A stretch of DNA of 64,000 bases from Gelatoporia subvermispora B (Eukaryota > Basidiomycota > Agaricomycetes > Polyporales > Gelatoporiaceae), in assembly GCA_000320605.2 (NCBI GenBank), contig KB445795.1, positions 309,867 through 373,866 on the forward strand, read 5' to 3'. The notes under the pieces are model-generated. The model saw only the letters and a program-made list of their open reading frames with translations. It searched no databases and was not told the origin of the DNA. This document shows, in pieces, positions 12,325-24,268 of this stretch (within the stretch, counting starts at the first letter, position 1; each line of letters begins with the position of its first letter). A program made the translations under genes and the position numbers.

Positions 12325-13073
12325 TCTTGTTGGATAGGGTCCATCGCAGCAGCTCGCTTCTCATGTACGGATCAAGAATCGTGGAAATAGTGAGGAGTTG
12401 TCGGTGTACAAGGGGGATAGGGGCACGGAGACCACCAGTCCGTCCATCTGCTGTCTTGCTTTCGCGTTCTCGTTTCGTGTACTCATTACATTCTTTCCTG
12501 TCGAGGCAAAGCGGAGGAGGTTGGGCGAATCGCGAGGCATCACACGCGGTGCGGGCTTTTTCTTTTGTTCTGTTTTGGCCCTTGCCTTCTAGCTTCTATG
12601 CGATATGATACTGTACGGTCGGTCATTTCCCGCTATACATCCTTGATATCTGTATGCCGGGTGAGAGTAAGGTCGGTGATGTATGCGCTGCGATCAAACT
12701 CACGTCTAGTGAACGCTGTTTCTTTCCGCCTGTCGCACGTGGGCGATAACCTACGCTATTCTGAACGTCGGTCCAGCCCTTCACTGACCGTTAGCATGAG
12801 TGACTGATTCGTTGCTATAGTCGTGCTCTCCGACTGCCGTTTGCGAATGGCGTTACGTTTGGGTGAGTCCGCAGATCTGTAGCATACGCCGGGGCGCATA
12901 TGCATGTAGTTACACTCGATCATGTCAATCCATCGATGTTGCTCGCCTTTCGGTTTTGTGTCGTCAGTCTTCTGAGCTATGATGTAGGGTGGCATATTTA
13001 ATAGCACCGATGCGATGACCACCCCACATGTGTAGTATACATGATCTACTTAACTTCTTCACATGGTTTCAAA
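12325..13073. other. Convergent 3' region
   Basis: Between the convergent BuGZ-like and BTB genes. It presumably holds both 3' untranslated regions; no further gene is visible. Confidence 0.5.
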
Positions 13074-14147
13074 TCAAGGCCTTGCCTCGTTCCCACTGCC
13101 ACCCTCAAGGCCCAACCACGCATCCATCGCTTCCCACACTGCGCGCTGCTCGCCGCGCCACTCCTCGCGCTTCTCACGGACACACTCCGCGCAGAGACCC
13201 TGCGCGGCCCAGTCGAGATCGATGATCTCCTGGAGCGTCTCGAGCGGGCGGCAGAGCCCGTTGGACGCGAGCGCGGGCGCAATCACGAGCGGCATCCATT
13301 GCTCCGCGAGCACGTCCGTGCACGTCATGTGGTGCGCAGTCGCGACGGTGAAGAGGATCGGTGTGAAGTGCGCAACAAGCGCATCGAGGAGCGCCCGGCA
13401 GCGTACAGCGACCTCGGGTGGGAGGTCTGGACGAGTGACGGTGGGGTCGGGACTGGGAGCGCGACCGGCAGGAGCGTCGGGATCGTCGTGTTCAAGGTTA
13501 GGACCAGTGGCAATACTGTAGAAGAGGGACTTCTGTATCTTTAGGGAAAATGAGATCGGTAGCATTAGAAATATAGATGAGGGCGTACTGAGGGGATATC
13601 ATACTCGACCGCGAGTGTCAGAGCCTTGTCCGCATCATCTGAATGGAAGTGCGGGACCGGCTCAGAGGGGAATAGGGCTTCAATGCGTTCTCGTGCGAGG
13701 CTGTAAGCCGAAGGCAGATCTAGCTGCTTCCTCGACGAAGCCCGTAGCACCGCAGCAGCATGCTGAAAGGGCGAACGAGATAGCGGACTAGGACATGTTA
13801 AATCTCAGCGCGGAGTCAAAGGGGATCATTGGAAGCACGCACGCATCATGATATAGATGCTCTAACAGCGCCTCGACATCCCCGCTCTCCACGCCAAGCT
13901 CGTCTGGTATCTGCACAATGCGCACAGTGGTCGCCGCCGCATCGCCATAGGTCTCTTCGTCATTTCTCGCCCCCGCCTCAATGATCGCCGCCAGCCGCGC
14001 AGAGTGGCGCGTGAGCACGGTGCGGTGTACCTTGTACAGGTCGTCCTGCGCGCGGAGGATGAGCGATCCGTCGTCAAACCAGAATGTACGGTGGCGCCGC
14101 AGGCTGCCGTTGAGCACGGTGCCGTCGGGGGCAGTGTTGTCAACCAT
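13074..14147 (-). CDS. BTB/POZ-domain protein
   Basis: Exons 14147-13843, 13787-13589 and 13532-13074, 320 aa, starting MVDNTAPDG. The N-terminal half is a BTB fold: FWFDDGSLILRAQDDLYKVH with LTRHSARLAAI, then LLEHLYHDA and VLRASSRKQLD. This is the arrangement of the large basidiomycete BTB family. The C-terminal part (VEYDIPS, LFYSIATG, then a CAEC segment) matches the same family. BTB proteins often serve as Cullin-3 adaptors or dimerisation modules; no partner domain is visible here. The first splice (GTGCGT donor, CCTAG acceptor) joins HDA to PLSRSPF and restores the family pattern. A longer in-frame N-terminus from 14228 exists but looks untranslated. Confidence 0.85.
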
Positions 14148-15302
14148 GCTGACCGTGGCGGTGCTGAGAGGAGACAGGGCGGCAAGATAGCGGAAAAGAC
14201 TGCGACGCCAGAGGCCACCGAGGATCATGAAATTCTGCTGGTCGCAGTGTACATTGTGGCGGGCGTCGAACGCGTGTCGGTGTAGGCGCGGTCATGCTCT
14301 GGCTACCATTCTTTGGGCTCTCTTGTTCGACGAGCTCAATTTCCGGCGAATCAGCATAATCGATTGCTTGTCCTGCTCAATCTGGTCATTCTGGTCAGGC
14401 TCTGGACCTCTACGGATTCCATGCATGCTAGTTGGCAATGAGTACGGGGAGTTCTCGGTAGCATGCGGGGGCATTGTTCATCGCAGCTTGGAGCTGGTAC
14501 AAACAACGGCGGTATACTTGCATCCAGTAATAAGGCAGCAGTAACTATGCATCAACCGCAACCTCCGCGACGGGCATCATAGAAACATTCTTTCCATCCC
14601 ATCCCGCGCAGCATGCTGTACGTTTCTGGGGTCAAGAGCAATGATTTAGCAAACTCTTCGAGTCTTGATCAGAAATCATGGTCTATGCTTGCTCCACCCG
14701 GCGTGCTTTCTTACTTGTATCTCCCAACGGTGCCAAGGAACGGGGATCATGCCCGTGACCTCGCCATAGACGTGGACAGGGAATATGGAACTCTAGGAAC
14801 AGCGTCAGGATCTAGAGAACATATGACATGCCGCTGAGTTCCATTCGTCTTTCTTCAGATGTGGTGTCCGAGTTCCTCAGGTCAGCAGCACGGTGTCAGC
14901 TGCTGCGTCCACGGGAGGATCGCGATCGCATGCAGTAGTGAAGCTGTCAGGAAACACATGCTACACATGCTACATGCAGCGTAACCGAAAGCTGCTGTTT
15001 GCAATCCATTTACAGCTCAACAACGGACGCGACCTATAAACTATAGGCAAGAGGACCTAATCGTCTGGCGAAATACGACCGACCACGTTCATGCCTTGGG
15101 TGCGCCTCTTTGGGGGCCCGCTCAACGTAAAACAACGTGAGGGACGCGTCTCCCGTATGCGACTGGTGACTTCATGCACGACACATCTGCTTCTAGGCTG
15201 TCGAAATATCAAACTATTTCGTCTCCGAACTCCGATTGAGGTATGCACTCAGCGCCATTGCGCTCCTGGACCCGCTTCGCATAACCACGGCAAAAATAAA
15301 AG
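14148..15302. other. No supported gene
   Basis: Intergenic stretch between the BTB gene and the pseudokinase promoter. Only short frames are present; I see no family match, repeat or RNA gene. Confidence 0.5.
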
Positions 15303-15310
15303 TATATAAA
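15303..15310 (+). promoter_or_regulatory. TATA box of the pseudokinase gene
   Basis: TATATAAA about 230 nt upstream of the chosen ATG at 15542. The distance implies a longer leader, possibly with an intron (a GTATGT donor near 15391 and a CAG acceptor near 15461 would fit). Confidence 0.5.
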
Positions 15311-15541
15311 GCGGCCTTGTCGTGTCCAGATTGATAGCTCACTTATCGGAGAGTCCCCGTCGCTGGCACTAGCGCTCCGTCTGCTCTTCGGGTATGTTCT
15401 CCTTGATTCGCAAACCCCGCGCGATCGCTCACCCCCGATAGTGACTATACCACGCAACGCAGGAACGGCCATCTGTTCACGATACCCGAAAGCTCGCTGA
15501 CAAGCAACATTCAAGGAGACGAACAGTTCAACGAGCCAGTG

Positions 15542-16571
15542 ATGATGGTCGTAGGTACGCGCAGTGATGATCTTGAATGTTTGGCACCGCTCATAGATCC
15601 GGCTAGGAACACGCCACACGTATGATGATGCTGCATTCTTCGCGGCTATGGCGAATTTCCAAGCTGCCGCGCGCGGATTTGAAAAGTACCGGCTGTGGAC
15701 CGATCATGAAATTGGTCCTAGTACCCAATTCGATTCCACAGGCGCCGAAGTGTGGTACGGAGCGGCGCCTGAGTACTACGTTCGTATCGTCGATATACCT
15801 GACAAGCTTTCCGGTGACATTCTTCGATACAAATGCGACATCCCGCAGTATGACTGTAATCTCGAGATCATCGGAGACGACGTTTACGAGATAGAGTACA
15901 AACCCAAACCCGCGGAGGAGCCCTCTAGGGAGATCGAAGAAGATGCGAAGGAGCTTTTCCACACCCTCCCACTCATCGTCTACGACAAGACCCAGCACTT
16001 TGCGAAGCCTGCGCACACGCGGCGTGAAATAGAAGTTCTACTGAAATGTCGCGGCTCCCCACACATCATCGAACTCCTCGGACGCACGGAGGATGGGCGA
16101 CTCGTATACCCTCGCTACCCAGAGGGGAATTTCCTGCTCACCGTCTATCGGAACTTCTCCATTGCAAACATCAAGCGGTGGATGCTGGGAATTGTTGACG
16201 CTATCGAGACCATTCATGCGGCGGGGTACACCTATCGCGGTTTCTGCACCACCGACTTGCTCGGCGATGATCCCGTCGTCCTCACGAATCTAGGATGCCG
16301 TTACGCAAAGCAGATGGCACCCGTGAGGTGGATGGCGCCGGAGTTACTAGCGAAGGACAACACGGAGGATGCAGACTACACCGTAGCGACCGACATATAT
16401 GGCTTGGGCTTTATTCTGAAGCTGATCTGCCACACGAACAACCCCCGCAGCCCCTACGTTGATTGGCCTATGATCCCCCCGTTCGATGGGATCTACGATG
16501 CCTGTACGCAGGCGAATCCCGCAGACCGTCCGTCGCTTGCTGAGGTTAAAGCTATGCTCGAGGATATATAA
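15542..16571 (+). CDS. Pseudokinase paralogous to the kinase at 5 kb
   Basis: Exons 15542-15554 and 15607-16571, 325 aa; the 52-nt intron keeps the frame that aligns with the N-terminus of the 4976-6033 protein. The two proteins share long stretches (RREIEVLLKCRGSPH, WMLGIVD, HAAG-TYR, NNPRS-Y). The catalytic loop here reads YRGFCTTDLL at 214-223: the catalytic Asp is Gly and the metal-binding Asn is Asp. The DFG position reads NLG (232-234), so its Asp is Asn. The APE motif (WMAPELL) and the later DIYGLGFIL helix remain. It keeps an intact frame but has lost all three catalytic acidic/amide residues, which argues for a folded pseudokinase. It converges on copy 2 of the CLVHAHC-type family, 435 bp away. 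Confidence 0.78.
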
Positions 16572-17006
16572 TCTTCCCAGATTCCTACTACTGAGCTGTA
16601 CCTTGTGGTTATTATCCCCTTTAGCGTCAAAGGTTTCTGATTGCGCACCGATAGCTCCTTCCTGTTTCAGAAATAAGAATGTATTGGCATATTCAATCAT
16701 GAGAGCTAGGGCATCGAATGTTCAACGCTTCAAGCTGAAGTGATTGGTCACTCTGACTCCTCTCATTCTCAGCAAGTGCTATAAATGACGTTTATAGCGT
16801 ATTCGAGAAAGCGCCGTTTTGTTCTAGCTCAGGAACTAACTTGGAAGTGAATACGTATTGACGGACGGTGCATATACATATACTCGAACGGACATCACGA
16901 GGCAAAATTGCGCAAAAAAGTCGATACTAGGGGGAGGGTAGACTACTCCTTCAAAATGCATGGAATCAGCATTAGAGTCGCAGCGGAGTGAAGAAGACCG
17001 GCTTAC
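16572..17006. other. Convergent 3' region
   Basis: Lies between the pseudokinase and copy 2 of the CLVHAHC-type family. Nothing beyond likely 3' untranslated sequence is seen. Confidence 0.5.
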
Positions 17007-17606
17007 TTAGGCGGAGTCAAGCTCACTATCTCTGTGGACGTAGTGCTCCCGGCCGAGATGGTTGCCGCGGCCGTCCATACGGCACATTGTTCTGCAAGCC
17101 CCAAAGACGGTACTTCCGGGGCCGTCTTGGCTGGGGAGCCAAGCGGTCTGGATGTCCTCTCCTCCGGCGAGCTCCTCCGGTTTCCTCAGCTCGGTGATGT
17201 TCTTCCTTCCCTCAGTCCACTCCAGTAGAATTCCGTCGGCGAGCTTGCCAATGTAGAACAAGCCCAGAACACCGAGGTCCCCGATAGCGGCGCGGAATGC
17301 GTCGAAGAGCTCGGGAGGGGGTGTTTTGGTGGGCTCGCTGTTGAACTCGTACGGCTCTCCGGTGGCGAGCCAGCGTTCAGGGTAGCAGGGAGTGTCCCGC
17401 AGGGGCTCGGAGACATTGCCACGAGCAATCATCTTCTCGCCATCTTCGATGGCGCAGTGGGCATGCACGAGGCAGACGCCAAATTGGTTGTCGTACTTGG
17501 CAAGGAGGGGTGCGAGCTTCTGGAGCATGGCTTCGCGATCGTCGAACCTCGCGTTGGCCTTCTCGACAGAAGGGAGAGAGTTGTAAATGGCGGTAAGAGC
17601 TGACAT
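17007..17606 (-). CDS. CLVHAHC-type family protein, copy 2 (function unknown)
   Basis: A single exon of 199 aa, starting MSALTAIYNSLP. It shares an ordered set of motifs with the copies at 3140-3654 and 19983-20649: NSLPSVE near the start, a central CLVHAHC followed by GEKMIARGNVSEP, CYPERWLATGEPYEF, PTKTPP-ELFDAFRA, LGLFYIGK and a late W-TEGRKNITEL. No signal peptide or membrane segment is visible, so it is probably cytosolic. I do not recognise a named domain. The conserved Cys/His pair in CLVHAHC and the strict length suggest a folded small protein. A TATA-like box lies about 70 nt upstream. Confidence 0.82.
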   Translation of the reverse strand: MSALTAIYNSLPSVEKANARFDDREAMLQKLAPLLAKYDNQFGVCLVHAHCAIEDGEKMIARGNVSEPLRDTPCYPERWLATGEPYEFNSEPTKTPPPELFDAFRAAIGDLGVLGLFYIGKLADGILLEWTEGRKNITELRKPEELAGGEDIQTAWLPSQDGPGSTVFGACRTMCRMDGRGNHLGREHYVHRDSELDSA

Positions 17607-17675
17607 GTCGTCCGTGCAGATGCTTTCGATGCTTCAGTGGGTTGCTGTCTGAACCTCTCTCTCCTGCTGCGTCGA

Positions 17676-17682
17676 ATTTATA
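17676..17682 (-). promoter_or_regulatory. TATA-like box of copy 2
   Basis: TATAAAT on the minus strand, about 70 nt upstream of the ATG at 17606, nearly the same spacing as for copy 1. Confidence 0.5.
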
Positions 17683-19982
17683 CATAACGCATTCCAGTGC
17701 CAAACGGCGGAGAAAATGGACATCAGTGACACATGGTTGGACAACTACACACCTGCGGACGGCACAATACATTAAGCATGCTGTTGCGACATGTTCTCCG
17801 CCATGAACATCACATTCGGCCCTAGTCGTACTGAAGGTATTCAAAGCGTCAAAAGCGTATTAGCGAGGTTATTTACTGCCGGTATCCGATGGGAATGGTA
17901 TGATGCTAAGAAAGCAAGTACAACAGTGACGAACTGTTGGAATACTACAAGGCAGTCAAAATATCAGTTAATATCAGCGGTACCGTCTCCGACCCGACGG
18001 TGAACTTAGTGTAGGGCTTACGGGATGGCTATTCGAATTCATGTCGCATCACTCATGTCAGCAGCTTGATGTTCGGGTTTTCACTAGAATCTGGATCGAC
18101 ACTATGAGGGTAGAGTCTCTCTCTCACAACAGAGGCTCGAGGAAATACTTGGTACACCACGGGTCTATGCCTCGACACCTTCATATTGTCTGCACTAGTA
18201 TCAGGTGAGTGGAGCGGAAGGTGTTCAGGGTATTCTGAAGGGTATTGACTAACGTTTACCCCGAGCTTGATACGTGTACGTCACCACCAGAGTGGTGCAG
18301 GTTGGCCACAACAAGCTGTTGTAAGATCTGGTTCTCAGCTCCGGCGACACCGGACCTGCCTCTTCCGTTCAAAAGGAATACTCCCCCATTCTGTTGTAGC
18401 TCTCTCTTTGACAACAGCCCTGTAGCAGAGGGTAAGATAGAGCGAAATCAGATGGAGCCATAAGTGTATAGCAACGGCGAACGCTTACGTCTTACACAGG
18501 CGCCACAAGATTGTAGCGGACTGGTATAGTCGGTGGTGCCTGCAACGACAACGGATCATTTTGATATGAGCGTGAGCTGGTGACAGTCAACAATGTATAT
18601 GATATACAGCCTGACTTTGTATGTAACGTCGAATGATCGCTTCCGGAACCAGGGGACGCCACGGAGCTGTGACATTTGTTGAACGTGTTATCACTGCAAG
18701 CGAGTAAGTAGTAGGTTGCAAATCCCGGAAATCACACTACCATAGTGCCTTCTGATCCTGGGTGAAGACGTCTTTGAACTAGAATGGAGTAAACTGGAAT
18801 GTAAACATAGCCAAGTTACATATGGAATAGGTTTGAGGCGATTTACGTCGGGTAAACATGCTTCGAGGTGAGGGCTAGAACGAACATCCATTGTTACGAA
18901 AGCCGCGGTCTCGCAAGTCCGTAGAGATATCATACGAACCTGGCAAGAATATGTCGCAACACCGTGTGGCGTAACGCACATCCCTACGCATTGACAGCAT
19001 ATGTCGCGGAAAAATATAGAACAAGCGCCCAATAAACAAGCGTATCTCAATTAGGGATAGCGGCAATGACGCGAGTTTCGAGGTAATGCAATAGCTGGAC
19101 GTGTGCAAATAAACGGATCCGGCACGGAATTCATCAGCGATTGCCGAGCAGAGCTCTAAGATCTGCTCAGTGAGTGTTCCGATAGCGTAGCACACATCCC
19201 GTCATTTGCGAGCTAGATCAACACAAGAAAAACCCACAGCAGAGAAGGGGACAAACTAAATTTGTGGGCGATGCCATCGAGTTTATGGTATGATGAAGGA
19301 CCAGGAGGAATATTCAGCTTGCAAGCTCGGCGCGGTCTCGTAATCTCATAGAGGCTACGCAGCAGACGCTGAATGCGACGGCCTCCGAGAGCAAGCGCAA
19401 CAAAGCACGGAATTGACTGATCTCATCATCGCAGACTAAAAGTGCCCCATCATGCGTCGACTAATGGGCGGGCCGCATATGGACGTAGGCATAAAGTGTC
19501 CTGATATCTTGCACGTCAAAGGGCGAGGCCGCAATAGTGAAGAAGTCAGAGATCCGTGAATTCAGCCCCGGAGCACGAATTCGTAGATACTGCAGCATAT
19601 TCACGAATCAGATGACTAATGGAAAGTGCTGGCGCCATGCAGAAAGCACCAATAAGCGCGCATGCCACGCATAGTGGCGGTGGCCCAACAACCGATCAAA
19701 TATTTGTTCGCAGTGGCTGTTTTGACACGCGAGTTACAACGACGATGCACATGGAAATTATGTAACGCCGGTGTGCACTACATTTCAAGCCATGACGGAT
19801 TTCGATGAGGTGCGTGACATACTGGCAATCATCTACCGAATCGCTAGCGTGAACGTGGCGCTCTACCCCGAGCTCTATGGTATATATCGTAAGTACGGAC
19901 AACTCCCGGCATGTGTCGTGGAAAAAGCGTGGAGATACAGGAATAGAATAGCCTCCAGAGAAGGTAGCACGATGGTGGCTCA
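17683..19982. other. Gene-poor interval
   Basis: 2.3 kb between copies 2 and 3 of the CLVHAHC-type family. Short frames on both strands only; none has a family match. No repeat or RNA gene was seen. Confidence 0.5.
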
Positions 19983-20649
19983 TTATGCCGCGCATTTGGA
20001 GAGCTTGTAAGTTACGACCGGTTGTTATCAGATGGTAGAGAACGAGTAGGAGCGACGTATATGAACTCACCTGTTCCTGATGATCATAATGCTCTCTGAT
20101 CTTCGTGTGTCCTACGCCTTGCTTAATGGGACAGTATAGTCTACAGACCATCTTGACAGGGTTGGTCTGCTGGTTGGGCAACCACGCGGTCTCGATGTAC
20201 TCTCCGGCTTGTGCATCCAGAGGCCCATTCACGAGCTCAGTGATATTTCGTCTCCCTTCTGTCCTCTCAACTAGTGTTCCCTCCCTCAACTTTCCGGCGT
20301 AAAAAAGTCCCAAAATGCCGATGTCGCCTACGATGGCACGAAAGGCATCGAAAAGTTCGGAAGGAGGTGTCTTGGTGGGCTCGGAGGTGAATTCGTACGG
20401 CACTCCAGAAGCCAGCCATCGTTCAGGGTAGGATGCTGTATCTCGAGATGGCTCGGAGATGTCCCCCCTAGCAATCATCATCTCCTTATCGTCGAGAATA
20501 CAGTGCGCGTGAACGAGGCAGACGCCGAACTCGCTATACTGCGCAAAGAGCGGAGCGAGCGTGGAAAGAATGCCATCGTGACCGTGGAGTCGAGCGTGAG
20601 CGGCCTCTACGGACGGGAGTGAATTATAGAGGGCGGAGACGGATGCCAT
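19983..20649 (-). CDS. CLVHAHC-type family protein, copy 3 (function unknown)
   Basis: Exons 20649-20071 and 20003-19983, 199 aa, the same length as copy 2. The start MASVSALYNSLPSVE aligns with copy 2; a long in-frame extension upstream to 20838 is not conserved and I leave it out. The 67-nt intron (GTGAGT donor, CTGATAAC branch region) leads to a six-codon last exon. Motifs shared with the paralogues are CLVHAHC, SYPERWLASGVPYEF, PTKTPPSELFDAFRA, LGLFYAGK and ERTEGRRNITEL. Copy 3 keeps an extra stretch (PIKQGVGHTKIREHYDH) matched in copy 2 but lost in copy 1. Function unknown. Confidence 0.78.
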
Positions 20650-22038
20650 GAGTGTAGCCAGCGATGACAGTGATACAGATCGGCCGTACAGGCTGTTGTT
20701 ACGACGGGCCGGATGGCATGCGTCGAGAACGACGCGGCTAGGCTTATGAAGGCCAGTGCTTCCAACGAGAATCAGTGAGCACATGACGCCCCCTGTGGAA
20801 GACAGATGAGTGCAACTAGTAGAGAAGTGAGCATGCATGATGGATGAACCGATGACTGCCTCGGAGCAATGCAGCCTTTTCTGTCCAGTATTGTACAGAG
20901 CATCGGCTTTGCTGATGCAATTGAATCGATGTGGGGACCGCCTCTTCTAAAATACTGATATAACGAGATTAGGATACGACAGCTTGCCTCATTCCGAAGA
21001 CAGTACTCGCGGAAGAAGGTCATGGAACCGCCGCTCCTTTATTCGTCCCCAAACGTGTTTCTGTGCTTCACGCCTAGAGCAACTATGCGTTACTCAAGAT
21101 ACCATGAAAGCCCAGAAGACTCATCACCAGAAATATGGTAACCCCGAGCCAATTGAGCACAGCCTCCACAAGGTGACCTCGTTTCTTCAGTGCTGCGCTG
21201 ACGACAGGTCTGCACGACGCCCAGAAAACATCTACATCTTGAATGAGATAGCCCCAGCAGTGTAGTCCTCGACGAAGTTGGTGACTTCGAGAACCAAAGC
21301 AAGAGAAAAAGCTACGAGAGATATGCATAGCTAAGGGCCATACCGAACGCCGATGACCGAAGCCCTTGGGTTAAGGAAGGTAGCCGCCAATTACAGTGTC
21401 CATATAAGGCGACGGAGATGAACGGCAAGCATCACGGCAGTCATTACTGTATGTGTGAGGCGTAGATCCTATTCTTATGACCTCGACTTAGGCACCGCCC
21501 TTGCTCTCCAAGGACAGAATCCACTGAATTCGAGAGGGCTATGAACGCATTCGCCCGGGGCACCTGTTGCTCGGCTTCTGCTTGATATATGGACTTTGAG
21601 GGTCCGAACCTTCCTTCCGTCGGTAATCAACCTAATTTCGGTCAAATGTCTCAAGCAAGACGGCAAATGTCACGATCGCGGGTGTCCGACTCAACAGGGC
21701 AAGCCGAGTGGGCTGTTATATGTCATGGGACTGATCATACATTCACAATGTTGCAGCACGTCGATGGTCGGTCGTCATCGATATGCCAGTAACAACGCGT
21801 GATGCCCGAGATGACTGCAGTCCGGCGACAGGGAACCTCTAGTCCCGCTCGGCCAGAATGCAAGAGCCGGTATCTTCTATGAATGAGCCAAGTTTATGGA
21901 AATCGTGTTCCGAAGGTCGAACTCACGAGAGATAATTTGTACAGGCTGACGGAGAGGACCTAGTGAACCGTCACTAATCATTCTTTGGGAGCAGAGGAAA
22001 CTGCGAGATACCACCTTTGATATTCACGACGCAGAGCA
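20650..22038. other. No supported gene
   Basis: Upstream of copy 3 and downstream of APN1. One hydrophobic minus-strand frame (21083-21328) has no other support. Nothing else is recognised. Confidence 0.5.
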
Positions 22039-24024
22039 TTAAATCTTCGCCTCATCGTCTGAGCAGCGGTGCTCTTCACTCTCATCTTCCCCCACCTCTT
22101 TGGTAACTTCTCCTTTCCTTCTCTTCTTGACTGATTTGCCTTTATCGTCCAACTTACTTCCTTTCGCACTTCTCATCTTGCTTGCCGCGCCAACCCGATC
22201 CGCGAGTTCACGCGTCCACGTAGCAAGGTAGTCTTCGGTTCCTGTATCAAGGCCCGCGGTCTCGCCACGCCCCTGTGTTGCCGAGCTGCCGCCCGCGAGA
22301 CGATGCAGTACGGCAACCTCCGAGCGCCAAACGTCCATTCCACCGGTCCGCCAATTCGTGCCCGGTGCATCGAATGCTGGCGTCTCGAGGATGAGCGGGA
22401 GGTCTTGTGTCCGTGGGTCTGACAGGATGTGCGCAAAGGTCGAAAGTTTGAGCTCGCCGCTGAATGCCAGTGCCCATGACACACAAAATTGATGTCATAG
22501 TCATACCAGATCATGTCAGCGGCGTCGGCAGCCGCGGAGAAGGACGTCGTACGTACAGTCCAATGTTGGCATGTCGGTCTTTTTTGCTGCCCAGAGGAGC
22601 CTTAGAGTCGTTGAGGTGCATCCCTCTGAGATATTCCAGTCCGATTTCCCTCTCAAATTCGGCCACTATGAGTGCACGACGTTAGCATGAGCGACTGTTG
22701 CCCCGTATGAAAACCAACAGGTAGCGCTGGCAATTGGTCAGATGGGCGTGGTGAATGATCAGAAACCAGGAGTGCTTACTCCCAGCCTTCCTTTGTCCGT
22801 ATGTCATATCCCTGAGTGTAATGTGTCTCAAATGAGCGTGCATGGAACTTATCTACCGACTACGCACCGCTACAAACAGATGGCCTAGGAGAGAATGGTG
22901 AGACAATGCTTTACACAAATGAAGACAATCTTACAGGTGTCTAGGCACACCCCAACTCTGCTTTTCTCTTTTACCAGCCGGATCACGCTCCCGAGTTCTG
23001 AAAAGCGAGCGCCAAGGATATTGCCCGCCCCTGCCTGCGGAGAGTACACAGCAGAGCGTGTGTCAACCGGGGTGCTTCTAGAGCTTCATGGTGACTAAAG
23101 TATTGACCATATTCTCCAGGACGATGACAACGTTCTCAGTCTCTTGATGGGCGCGATTGATGCAATCTGCTATGAGTGCTAAAGAAGCCTCAGGTGTAGT
23201 CTGGCCGACAGTTGAGCCAGGGCTGCACCACTTAATCATGATTTAGAATTTCTGAGAATATACGACTGAGGGTCCTGGTGACGCACTGGAAATTGTATAG
23301 GTGTAATCCGAGGAGCTCGCAGCGCTTCAAATCGTCTATGAAGCATTGGTAAGACTTCTTCCTCTTTTCGCTGCTTGGGATTAAGTTTCGGAAGGTAGAG
23401 AGGATCGCAAGACGTACTCGTCCGGGTTGCCGAGGTTCACAAGATAATTTCCATGGGGCAAGATATGCGCAGGGGAATATCCAAAGCTCTTCATTCGCTC
23501 CTTGAAAGCAGCGACCGACTCTGGTTTCAGGTCTGGTGCGGCCCATTGCCTCTGTGATTTCAGAAACAGGGCAAAAGCGGTCGCCCTAGGCGCGTATAAG
23601 AAAGGGCTGAGTCCAAAGGCTGAGCATTGACAAACCCGACAGATGCGGCGTTCACAATGGTATTTTCAACGCCGCCTGCCGAGGAGACATGCGGGCCGAT
23701 TTTCCAAAGGCTCGTCGCCCTTGGCGAAAACTCCTCGGGTTTTGGCTCAAGAGGTTCCGCCGTTTTCCTTTGTCTTGACTTCTTCCTTAAAACAGGCGAT
23801 AGTTCTTCGCCAGAAGATGTCAATGGAGACAGAGAATCAGCGACATCCTCTGGATCAGCGTACGCGATGCTAGACGTAGCGCGATTGTCTACACGAGCAC
23901 GTTTCCTCGGTCGCAGAGTCCCATCCAGATCAGCCCGAGTATAGCTCGCCTGGGCACCTTTTGTCGTAGTATTTACTGCAGAAGAAACCAGACGACTACT
24001 GCGTCGGAGGGAGAGGCTGGACAT
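22039..24024 (-). CDS. apn1: AP endonuclease, endonuclease IV family (APN1)
   Basis: Ten exons: 24024-23636, 23585-23418, 23370-23287, 23222-23108, 23034-22935, 22884-22868, 22811-22780, 22726-22719, 22665-22557 and 22459-22039, 480 aa. It cleaves DNA at abasic sites in base-excision repair in nucleus and mitochondria. All metal-ligand motifs of the family are present: [34 protein letters not shown] (Glu), CLDTCHLF (Asp, His), [15 protein letters not shown] (Asp, His) and LILETP (Glu). The basic N-terminus before about residue 110 and the KKRRK-rich tail look like targeting extensions. Exon 8 is only 8 nt and is needed to join GW to LAEFEREIG in frame. Intron 4 has an unusual GTCAAT donor. 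An alternative ATG lies at 24096. The gene is divergent from the small-protein gene at 24382. Confidence 0.94.
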
Positions 24025-24268
24025 CGAAACGGAAAGGCAGTCTCGTGGGAGCAAGTCGCGGTGCAAGCAGCGGTTCTGCGCGTCTACTGCGTCCATAGGC
24101 GCTAAAACAACAAGCGCGCCGGTTGCCACAGGCACGTGATGAGGGCGGGGTATGCAACCGCATTTGGAAGGTGGTGTGGTGGTGACGAGCGTCGTCGAGC
24201 CGGGTGGCCGCGACGATGATGTCAACAACGTCAGTCACGTAGCAGCGCCGCCTTCCCTTCCGGGGCCC

